Shown here one piece after another: positions 9,701 through 16,403 of a DNA stretch of 20,987 bases (position 1 is the stretch's first letter; every line of letters begins with the position of its first letter). The translations under genes were made by a program, and so were the position numbers. Below the pieces are notes generated by a model that worked only from the letters and a program-made list of their open reading frames with translations, made no database searches and was not told where the DNA came from. Origin of the DNA: Botryllus schlosseri. Taxonomy: Eukaryota; Chordata; Ascidiacea; Stolidobranchia; Styelidae. The stretch lies in assembly GCA_000444245.1 (NCBI GenBank), contig ATSW01010560.1, forward strand, positions 1 to 20,987, written 5' to 3'.

Positions 9701-10278
9701 GGTTAGGGTTCGCATGTAGCCAGCTCATAACTCTGGTCTCGTGTGGGTGTTTTCGAAATCTCAAGATTTATCTTGGTGACAAACACAAAATGACTTGTGA
9801 CGTTACAAATAATTATAATCTTCGGAAATAAATTCCGTTGCAGCAAGAGTTTTGCAACCCTTTCCGGCCCCTTTTGGGAAGTAATGAAAAAATTCGACTC
9901 CATTTCTGTTTAACTATTGTTTTGTACCCTTTTTATTTTCTGCTGTTCATCTGTTAATTTCGCTGTACCCTTGCAAGGGATGTTGTGATGAAAGCAATTC
10001 GAGTGGAGATTCATGAGTTGATTCTGTTTGAGTAGCACCACAGAGTACTTTGATTACCCCTCGGCATTTATCTCTCAATTCAGTTGTACGGCAACGAAGA
10101 GCACCCGCACAGTTCAATCGGGACCGTCACCAGAATAACCTGCCCGTCCTCGGCGGACCTGTCCCCGCTCATACTTGAAAGCATAGAGCATTCTCACGGA
10201 CACATGATCACGCTCGATGTGGACGCAGTCGATCACTTGAAAGCGATACAGAAGATGTGCGGGCAAGGTTGGTGCTGA
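2493..10278 (+). CDS. Gene 1: five-exon gene, cold-shock-like plus winged-helix-like protein
   Basis: The joined exons are 2493-3777, 5501-5675, 7277-7429, 8642-8858 and 10084-10278, giving 674 codons with junction phases 1, 2, 2, 0 and GT-AG ends throughout. The ATG at 2493 has G at -3 and +4 and an in-frame TAG nine bases upstream, so the start is firm. N-terminal residues 12-87 resemble a cold-shock/S1-like beta-barrel (GTVEF, YGFI, FFDKSSI). A Gly-rich linker follows, then two helix-rich segments at about 103-164 and 250-310 ending in WFIIKSGFVCL and FFFVLRGDHV. These resemble the small winged helices found in RNA-regulatory proteins such as Egalitarian. A Lys-rich stretch (325-332) and a Ser/Pro-rich linker precede an unrecognised C-terminal half. 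I infer RNA or nucleic-acid binding; no enzyme motif is visible. A later exon could replace the terminal stop, because AAG|GTTGGT at 10267 is a usable donor. Confidence 0.7.
3814..4494 (+). mobile_element. hAT-like non-autonomous element in gene 1 intron 1
   Basis: The left end CAATGGTTCCTGGCC and the right end GGTTAAGAACTACTG form imperfect inverted repeats of the CAGTGGTTC type common in hAT elements. The flanking octamers TTCTAGAA (3806-3813) and TTCCAGAA (4495-4502) match at seven of eight bases, the target-duplication length expected for hAT. It is 681 bp as seen, but about 301 bp without the MITE nested at 4027-4400 and its duplicated target. Part of it (about 3985-4460) is homologous to 10636-10735. 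It has no coding capacity. Confidence 0.75.
4027..4400. mobile_element. 374-bp MITE nested inside the hAT-like element
   Basis: Perfect 16-bp terminal inverted repeats CTAGGGCAAGTTTTTG (4027-4042) and its complement (4385-4400) bound it. Likely target duplications are TCATCA (4021-4026) and TTATCA (4401-4406), five of six identical. The related sequence at 10670-10700 lacks the insert (ATATGATTTTCACACAAATCG region) and acts as an empty site. The interior is rich in TGCAACTTTT repeats and contains a perfect 18-bp palindrome at 4055-4072. The 4205-4310 core resembles the MITE at 1818-2250. Confidence 0.82.
4690..5048. mobile_element. Foldback element (family 1) with ~80-bp terminal inverted repeats
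   Basis: The left arm (about 4710-4793) is the reverse complement of the right arm (about 4963-5048). Both contain CTCTACTRGTTG, ACCCCTGAYGAGT and GGGTTTATTTCAATAT in the element's own orientation. The unique middle, about 165 bp, matches copy A at 1530-1680. The arms are diverged by substitutions, so the element is not recent. The arms carry a CTGAYGAG...GAAA sequence resembling a hammerhead core, weakly supported. It lies in gene 1 intron 1 and has no ORF of note. Confidence 0.72.
5051..5500. other. Remainder of gene 1 intron 1
   Basis: AT-rich intronic DNA in which no repeat match inside the window was seen. It ends in a good acceptor, TTTGTTGCTTTTCAG, at 5486-5500. Confidence 0.5.
5501..5675 (+). 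CDS. Gene 1 exon 2
   Basis: The exon is preceded by TTGCTTTTCAG and ends TTTAG|GTATGT. It enters at phase 1 and leaves at phase 2. It encodes a helical segment (for example FKKLIGNNIAGAIQEEIL, then a Leu-rich run) with no recognised family. The frame is open only between its splice sites in the required phase, which supports it. Confidence 0.72.
5676..6460. other. First half of gene 1 intron 2
   Basis: No gene seen. It contains two similar short segments, CAATAAGTCAATAGTCA at 6070-6086 and CAATAAGTCAATAAGCA at 6127-6143, each next to GAAAATGTAGC, which suggests a local duplication of about 55 bp. Confidence 0.5.
6461..6730 (+). repeat. Dispersed repeat family 2, copy B
   Basis: This matches 1028-1345 (landmarks listed there) and lacks the palindrome, so it serves as the empty-site reference. 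It lies in gene 1 intron 2. Flanking duplications and terminal inverted repeats were not found, so its class is open. Confidence 0.8.
6731..7276. other. Remainder of gene 1 intron 2
   Basis: No ORF or repeat copy was identified. It ends in the acceptor TTTTTTACTAG (7266-7276) used by exon 3. Confidence 0.45.
7277..7429 (+). CDS. Gene 1 exon 3
   Basis: Acceptor TTTTTACTAG and donor ATTCT|GTAAGT, a strong consensus. Entry and exit are both phase 2. It encodes 51 residues including KLPPCKIEDIQRIL and DRPNRYYVKRTLHSIL. Its GC-rich, exon-like composition contrasts with the AT-rich flanks. Family unknown. Confidence 0.75.
7446..8600. mobile_element. Composite hAT-like remnant with ACTCGAGTCA subterminal repeats
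   Basis: Blocks of repeated GACTCGAGTCA/GAGTCAAGTCGAGTCA occur at 7446-7515, 8209-8250 and 8440-8590. The right end, GAGTCATTACAACCCTG (to 8600), is a typical hAT terminus read from the other strand (CAGGGTTGTAATGACTC). The body at about 8250-8440 matches 10466-10620. A second hAT-type end, GGTTGGGAACCACTG, lies at about 8179-8193, so another element probably sits inside the 7520-8200 part. No intact left end or target duplication was found. All of it lies in gene 1 intron 3. Confidence 0.6.
8642..8858 (+). CDS. Gene 1 exon 4
   Basis: Acceptor GTCATTTCACAG (8630-8641), donor GGGCAG|GTATGC. Entry phase 2, exit phase 0. It encodes 72 residues with a beta-rich look (SLTLRCQIHE, FTAVFTGNYPDKYIYNYL, DVLVIDVDG). 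GC-rich codons such as GTCGATGGG contrast with the intron on both sides. Not recognised. Confidence 0.75.
8981..9085 (+). repeat. Dispersed repeat family 1, solo right-end copy D
   Basis: It carries TCTCTACTAGTTGCTGACGA, CCGAAAATATT and GGTTTATTTCAATATGAAT as in the other copies. A small internal duplication (CTGACAACTGACGAG) sits in the hairpin. Only the terminal arm is present. It lies in gene 1 intron 4. Confidence 0.75.
9130..9385. mobile_element. 256-bp hAT-like MITE with perfect 8-bp target duplication
   Basis: The octamer CTCTTATC flanks the element at 9122-9129 and 9386-9393. The ends CAGAGGCGGTCA and TGACCACCTCT are near-perfect inverted repeats. Both arms consist largely of AAGTAG/CTACTT repeats around a short middle. 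It has no ORF and lies in gene 1 intron 4. The exact duplication argues for a fairly recent insertion, while the terminal mismatch argues against a very recent one. Confidence 0.85.
9394..10083. other. Remainder of gene 1 intron 4
   Basis: A second weak AAGTAG-type patch (about 9616-9690) suggests an older relative of the 256-bp MITE. Otherwise there is nothing to name. The intron ends in the acceptor TCTCTCAATTCAG at 10071-10083. Confidence 0.45.
10084..10278 (+). CDS. Gene 1 exon 5, probably the last
   Basis: It enters at phase 0 after TCTCTCAATTCAG and encodes 64 residues, including PSSADLSPLILESIEHSHGH and DVDAVDHLKAIQKMCGQ, to a TGA at 10276-10278. No AATAAA is seen close by. Splicing at AAG|GTTGGT (10267, phase 1) is therefore possible, and the next phase-1 exon found is 16173. 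Joining to that would put a signal-peptide-like leader inside the protein, so I prefer termination here. Confidence 0.68.
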   Translation: MYGNEEHPHSSIGTVTRITCPSSADLSPLILESIEHSHGHMITLDVDAVDHLKAIQKMCGQGWC

Positions 10279-10352
10279 TGTTTTGGAACCAGAACAGTAG
10301 TTACTGGTTATCAACTGTTATTAGCATAACACTTAAAAAACTAATCTTTAAG

Positions 10353-10790
10353 CTAGGGTTGTAACCAAGTCACAAGGTTCCGGGTCACAACTCGCAAGTC
10401 AATCTCACTTTTATAGTTTTGACTCGAGTCATTTTCAATTCAAGTCTGAGTCCAAGTCATTATGGTCGCTGTCCAGTTTTGAGTTCAACCCGGTTCATCC
10501 CACTTTTTTCAATTCTGCCCGAGTGATATAGAATGTATCGCATTCATAATATCGTAGTTTTCCTCAGTCTTAACAGTTACTGGCCCTCTTTTCCAAGTAT
10601 CAGGACTGATAGACTAGAAATATCTAGCTGGCCAAGTCTGATCAATATAGTGTTAAAGGAACAAAGCTATCATAATATGATTTTCACACAAATCGAAAAC
10701 ATTATAATTAACATCTCTTGCAAATCAGTGGGATCTGCTGTTCACTTTCAGACACCAGTTCAGAAATGAGTCAGTGTCATCATATTGTTC
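10353..10790 (+). mobile_element. hAT-like relic: ACTCGAGTCA family joined to a relative of the 3814-4494 element
   Basis: The left end CTAGGGTTGTAACCAAGTCA resembles the complement of the 8600 terminus. GACTCGAGTCATT follows, then a body (10466-10620) like 8250-8440. From about 10636 the sequence switches to homology with the element at 3814-4494 (GTGTTAAAGGAACAAA, then GAAAACATTATAAT). The second part lacks the nested 374-bp MITE. The right boundary is unclear. Confidence 0.6.
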
Positions 10791-10799
10791 GGTTAAAAC

Positions 10800-11360
10800 T
10801 AAACGGCGGTGTCCGCGGTGATACCAATTGCTAGATTGCAAATGAACTATGTATGGGAGATAGAATTGGAATTTCACAAGGACGGGGCTTCTACTTCGAA
10901 CCCCAACCCCCCTGTACGGTGCAAATGCAGCAGCACTACAACACTCACACTTCGACTGCTGATCAGGCCTAATTGCCTGCAACCAACGTTGGCCAAGACG
11001 GGCTTGTCATTAGAAATCCTATGTATGAGTATACTGTGTTTCTTGACCGCCAGGGAACTAGATGTGTATCTGTACTGAGTCGTGATGTGATCTGTTCAGG
11101 AACACGGGTGCTCGCCGCTGTCTCTTCAGACCTGAAATCAGACGCAGAAAGCATGTTCTCGTAGCTGTGCTGGGATTTTGTGTTAGAAATTGGTCTAGTA
11201 ACACTTGTACATATCCTAAAACGCTTTGCGTTATACTGATTCGATTTGTGCCTGCTTCGATTTCACTCAAAGTGATGGCTTGTTCAACAAAACTCGCTAC
11301 CGCAAACGAAATTGATGGTCTCTTCTTGGATGGACTTCAATTGCAGTAGTAAGTTACGTC
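10800..11360 (+). other. Cluster of overlapping plus-strand ORFs, identity unknown
   Basis: Three ORFs of 60-89 codons in three different frames overlap or follow each other (10809-11078, 10973-11164, 11167-11349). None has both a usable acceptor and a donor in phase. The middle one (NPMYEYTVFLDRQGTRCVSVL) looks protein-like, but a stop lies in frame between it and the nearest acceptor (10966). It may be a decayed gene or transposon fragment. I cannot assign it. Confidence 0.25.
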
Positions 11361-12808
11361 TTGTTACTTAAAGTCTGCCACGGTGGCTTGGGGATGTCAC
11401 GTGCACAACCATGTTTTTGACACTTAATTTTTTTTACTTTCACGATACTTCAATCTCGACTTACATATCACTGACAATTTTACATTTTTTTTAGTGTCAC
11501 TCGAAACCCATTGGCCGTGGTATGATGTGATGTGATACGCGCCTGGCTTTGTAAATAAATCGTGTCGATTGATGAGGTTGTAGTTAGACGTTGCCAATTA
11601 TGTAAAGTCGCTGTTTATCACGCCTGGTGATCTGGTTGATCGTGAGTCACTAGAATTTCAGTTAGCCTACTCTACATTGAAGATATTTTAGTATTCCACA
11701 GCGAGAAGAAACTACCAGAACTATTATTTTCGCTGTATCACGGTAGCGAATTTTCTCGCACTATTGGACTCAAATCTTTAACACTTGCTCGATTCTGATT
11801 GGAGTACTCCAATCATTTTTCCCGTTCCTGCTTGCGGCCTGCATGAGCCATTACTTGTGTATCAGTGTGGTTGTGATGTGAATTGCTTGGTGATCAAACT
11901 TTAGATTAACTGCATCCTCGTTGTACGGCTGATGATGTCTTGTCGCTACGTTTCGGTGCAAATCCTCGACTGTCAGCTTTTAATAAAGCAATTCGTATTC
12001 TTGATCTCAAATTAGCTCAGTTTTACGATCCAGATAGCCCTTGAAGAATGCGCCGTTCTGAGCCTGGAAATACACAAATGCCGGAACAACGATCATGAAG
12101 GGGGCAGTACCGTGAACTCGTTAAAAGGTAAATGAGAGAATCGCTCACGCTGATAGGGCCTCTAATGACAGGTTAGAAGGCGTACGCGCGAGACAGTTTT
12201 AAGCAAACTCCTCACCTGGCTTTACTACCTGACTTGTGATCTGTATGGTTTCAAGCTCCTGAAGCAGTGTATAGATTAAATTAATTTGATAGGAAGAGTT
12301 CGAGATGCCTTAGTTCTGAAAATGCCAATCGCCTCGCCAGTTTAGTCAGGAAAGGGCATCACAGGAGGGCTACGAGGCTTCTTTGATATAGAAGTTATTC
12401 AATAAATAGATGTATTCGGTGCAGGTTAGGTTATCGATGCGATGTTAATGTGAATATTGGGACTGGCGATGCTAGGATCAACAAATTCGGAGACGTTTCG
12501 CCTGGAACATGAGATGACATGTAAGTACGGAACTTCAATACATGTAGGCCTGCTACATTATGAGTTTATTTTGAGTGATTTTATACCATGAGATAAAATC
12601 GATTTGTTCTCTAAACGGGCAGTGTTAATTTGCGGTTTTCGGGCGGGTAATGGAATTTCGGAGTTGTTACCGCCTTCAAATATCAATTGGTACATGCCTC
12701 GCCGACCTCGGGTTATTCGCGCCGTCAACTTTAGGACGACTCATAAGAACACGGCACTATATTTGTCGAGAAAACTCGTATTTGTGCAAAATATGTGAGT
12801 GCTAATCA
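11361..12808. other. Gene-poor stretch
   Basis: No exon, RNA gene or bounded element can be supported. AATAAA motifs occur near 11553 and 12403. A 64-codon ORF at 12604-12798 has no supporting feature. A short family-1-like flank (GGAACTTCAATAC) lies near 12529. Confidence 0.4.
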
Positions 12809-12954
12809 ATGTTCCCTCTAGCACCGCTGACAAAGTCGCCGCGCACAAATAAGTCTAAAGTGCTGACCTTTTTAGTCGATACGAACTGTTGTCCAAGGGA
12901 CCGCGCAGTGAGTTGGTGAGTGCGTGCAGACTCGTGCAAAATTAGAGGGAACAT
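12809..12954. mobile_element. 146-bp MITE with 12-bp terminal inverted repeats
   Basis: ATGTTCCCTCTA at the left (12809-12820) and TAGAGGGAACAT at the right (12943-12954) are perfect inverted repeats around a GC-richer interior. No target duplication is evident, so the superfamily is not assigned. Short elements with this TGTTCCCTCTA end are a common type in animal genomes, as far as I recall. Confidence 0.7.
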
Positions 12955-12976
12955 ATAGGTACTAATAGGCCTATAG

Positions 12977-13361
12977 GGTTATCATACGTCTTACTTTGTC
13001 AGGTTTTTATAAATGTCCTCCGAGGACGCCTAAATGTCATCCTTTTTGGCAATTCGCCTTCCCGTACAGGTTTTAGCGCTAAGATAAGGGATAGATTCGA
13101 GTTAAAATGGGCATAAATGACGCTAAATAGGAAATTCGTGGTGCAAACGAAAGTGACGACCTGTTTTAGTCAACCAGTCTACCAACGTAATGTGTAAAAG
13201 AAAAACTGTATTTCGGGTGTTGAGCTGGGAAGTTGACCTCTTTTTAGTCAATCGACCTCGAAATGGGAAAAATTTACCTTTTCGGGATTTTCTTTCCGGT
13301 ATACTAAGTTTGCAAATATTGAGAAAGTGTTCTCCTTTCCCGATTCCAAAATACGGTCACC
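12977..13361. mobile_element. Diverged relative of the 1818-2250 MITE
   Basis: It starts GGTTATCATACGTC and ends ATACGGTCACC, diverged versions of the inverted ends at 1818 and 2250. The right third aligns with 2147-2240 (GGGATAAATTCACC against GGGAAAAATTTACC; AAAAGTGTCCCCC against GAAAGTGTTCTCC). The middle shares the GTATTTCGGG, GAGCTGGGAAGTTGACC and poly-T block. It is older than the first copy by divergence and has no coding capacity. Confidence 0.65.
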
Positions 13362-15640
13362 GTAGCTAATATAGGCAAATAATGATAATCTAATTGGTGC
13401 CGGACTCGGTGAGGCCAAACAACCGACATATAGGCACTTGCAATATAGGCCTACAGCTTGTCACGGTAAGATGGCACAAAATGGGATTTACAGAAAAATG
13501 AATTGGCCCAAAGCCTGATCTGAGGCGTAGGCACCTTTCGAATGTTAAGGGTGCATACTATTCGTTCAATGTGTCATGTGTATGGTTAGGGATCTGTGAA
13601 AGAACCCGCGTGACTAGAAAAGGGTCGGGATGCGCTGTTGTAGCCTATACATTGCGCTCAATATCGTACAGAATCGTTCTTTGCAAATCGAATGAAGTAC
13701 AACAATCTCATTGAATTAACGTTGTTATTTTTTATTGAATCATGTTTCATAGAACTATGCTGCCTACTACACACATGAATGTCTTGTCTATATCGTACAT
13801 GTACGAAAACGTATAGCATGCGTGCAGAACTTCAATACACAATTGCATAGGCCACTGATATGAACCCGTAGATAATTAAAAAAATAATGTTGGGTGTCAG
13901 GTGTGATGCAAACAGTAAAATGCTTACGTCCCAAGGTATTACTCAGGTTGACGTCGTGACGCTCAAAAGACTGGAAAGCACTGTCATGACAGCGCTATGC
14001 GCGCAATTAATCCTTTCGTATATAGTCCAGTAACTAGTGGCTACCGATATAATGATACCTTTTCTAGGTATTCTCGACTTTATTATGACGAGTTCATGGA
14101 CGCCTTAATTTCGTGTTTACAAATAGTTCAACGAGCTGTATCCATCAACATTATGTCAACCTGTGTGCTTTCGGCGTTAGAAACCGTCAAAACGAATGGT
14201 TTTAGAAACATTCTCGTGAACCCCGCACTGTGTCAAGAACGTGTCCGACGCGATAAGTGATCGCATATGAATTGATCCCAACTTGTTAGTCGGTAATTGA
14301 CTTGCATCGTTGTAAATCATGGTTAATATGATACGCTGGACGCAAAGTGGAGCGTCTTGCACTTCGCGGCAGTAAAATCCCCATAGTTACCGCGGCGAAT
14401 CCGGTAGTCGGAAACAGCTGGTAAGTATACGCTAGGAATGACAAACAAATTAAGTCATTTGCGTCAAAACCACATCCATAACCATGCACTTCAATAGGTT
14501 TAGGATCCACATCGACCTGTACCTGAGTGCGAATGTTTACCAAGACGGAACAATTTATCCTTAGGTCAAACTAAAGCTATCGACTGATGATTGAAGGATA
14601 CTGAGAAATCGAGTTCCAACCCATTTTTACTCTTCGAAAATGCTCCACGTAATTTTAGCGCCAAATTTTTTCGAGTCACACTTCAAAAGAAATATCGTTT
14701 TCGGTCATTATTAGAGATAAAAAAGGCGTTAATTTTGATGACGTCACAACGCGACAGTAGGGAGTTTGGGAAATACGCTTCAAGCTAGATACCATCTTTT
14801 GATTATCGGCTGAATATATCGGGGTCATCGGCTTAAAATTTCGCACTCTACTGTGCACGTGACGTCATACTGCTAATTCCGGCCCTACATCCGTGAAGCG
14901 ATAGCCCATTCGACTCGGGCCACATAATGCTCCAATGCTGAAGCACATATTGACGTTTTAAACGTCGACAAATGTATCAACTGGGGCAATGAAATGATAC
15001 AATGATCCCCTAAATTCAATATCTTCCGTCGCTTTGCCAACTATTTCGACGAGGACTTGCAAGGGAATATAAACATACGGCTAAACGGTCTAGGCCCGAC
15101 CGGACAATGTATTCGGCGTCTGAGTATTGCTACGTTGATATTGGGCGGAGTGTAAAACGGCTTTCTACACTTGCTACCGATATTGCCAGTATACAGCAGT
15201 AGCCAAAATCCCAATCGCACTGATTTGGTTTTTATGATACAATAAACATACGAGGTCAAGATTGACCCCGTGCGCCTGCTAGATTTTTTTACATCAGACA
15301 ACGATATCAATTTCATTGATTGGTTGAATAAGTCAGAATCAGTCAGAATCAGTCAGAATCAGTCGTTGACTACCTATATGTGTGTTTCGCTCTTGATGTG
15401 TGATTGCGGGTCACGTCAAGCTCACGGCAGAGTCGCCAAATATTCACAAACTGTAAGCTGGATATTTCGAGTAAACTTTTGTGACAAAGTATAAGTAAAA
15501 TTTTTGAGATTGTCAAGGTGCATGCTCGATTACTGTTGATAGGCCTATGCTGCCAGCGCCATGCATGGAGTGGCCCGCAGTTTAAATGCAGTAAATTTCA
15601 ATCAAAGATGTTATAGTGAAGTGAAAATTGTAATATAGGA
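13362..15640. other. Gene-poor stretch with unplaced ORFs
   Basis: It holds a family-1 flank remnant (GCAGAACTTCAATACACAATT region, 13826-13846). A plus-strand ORF of 87 codons lies at 13997-14260 and a minus-strand ORF of 85 codons at 14286-14543. Neither ORF has a recognised family or decisive splice sites. The minus one contains hydrophobic stretches (ICLSFLAYTYQLFPTTGFAA). Nothing else is supported. Confidence 0.35.
15331..15364 (+). repeat. 10-bp tandem repeat, 3.4 units
   Basis: AGTCAGAATC is repeated three times exactly plus AGTC. The units are identical, so the expansion is recent. It sits in non-coding DNA or in an ORF with no other support. Confidence 0.95.
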
Positions 15641-15649
15641 AAAGGGTTC

Positions 15650-15940
15650 ACAGTGCAGAACCTACTAACTACCAAGGTTCGTTTGTGAACGTGAACCTCT
15701 AAATTTCTGAGGTTCATACACAGAACGCGAACGTGAACCTCACGTTCACACCATCCCTAATATATAGTATATGTTAATTTCAAGAAAGGTCATTTTGTTG
15801 CTGTTTATCACTAGTTCACAGTTGATATTTGCACAAGACAGATGACGGTTGGAAGGTAATAGAGCTAAATTTGAGCTAAAACTTTGGGGTGACGTTTCAA
15901 AGGGGGTCCGCTGAGACAAAAAGGTTGAGAACCACTGTCC
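15650..15940. mobile_element. Two adjoining MITE-like relics
   Basis: At 15650-15765 the unit GTGAACGTGAACCT recurs in both orientations (GAACGTGAACCTC, CCTCACGTTCACACC), in the manner of subterminal repeats. At about 15917-15939 a hAT-type terminus, AAAGGTTGAGAACCACTG, is seen. The matching left ends were not found, so the boundaries are approximate. Confidence 0.5.
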
Positions 15941-16022
15941 CAAGCATTCTGTGGACAGAGATTCGTAATAAGTTATAATCGTGCTCATAATGAAGTTATA
16001 TCTAGCGCACATGACACTTTTC

Positions 16023-16080
16023 ATGGGCTGGATTTACGGCTTGCATGTGTCGGTTATTTACGTGGACATGGACATAGCTC
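16023..16080 (+). CDS. Candidate first exon of gene 2
   Basis: An ATG at 16023 reads 19 codons plus one base to a GTAGGG donor at 16081. That leaves phase 1, which is what the 16173 exon requires, and a 92-bp intron. The peptide (MGWIYGLHVSVIYVDMDIA) would extend the leader upstream of the hydrophobic core and make it unusually long. The donor is mediocre. Another ATG exon farther upstream is possible. Confidence 0.3.
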
Positions 16081-16172
16081 GTAGGGGAATTATACATTAA
16101 ATGTATAACAAAATTGTCTGTTCGACCGGTAGTTCATTATATCGATAAATACTGATGTTAGCAATTCAACAG

Positions 16173-16403
16173 ATGCGACTTTACTGCTGCTGGCATTGAT
16201 CTTCGAAGCAACTACGCTTTCAAGAGCATCAAACGGAAGTGAAACCGGCACAGTCAACGTGCAGTCGTCTCATATTTACCATCCCAACCTGCGAAACACA
16301 ACGACTTCGGAGGAACTTCGAATATTACGTGCTTACCGAAGGAAACTGAGAGCGGAACTGCAGAAAAGTCTGCTTGACCAAATAGCCTTCGACAAGAACG
16401 GGG
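16173..16403 (+). CDS. Gene 2 exon with signal-peptide-like leader
   Basis: Acceptor ATTCAACAG at 16172, donor GGG|GTTAGT at 16404; entry and exit are both phase 1. In-frame stops upstream of the acceptor and no ATG before the hydrophobic run show that the start codon lies in an earlier exon. Confidence 0.7.

Noticed and set aside
11930-11980. Possible hammerhead or tRNA-like motif (CTGATGATGTC... and a GGTGCAAATCC B-box-like string)
   Set aside because: No GAAA core follows the first motif. No A box or cloverleaf could be drawn for the second.
12604-12798. 64-codon ORF
   Set aside because: No splice sites in phase, no family resemblance, and AT-rich codons like random intergenic sequence.
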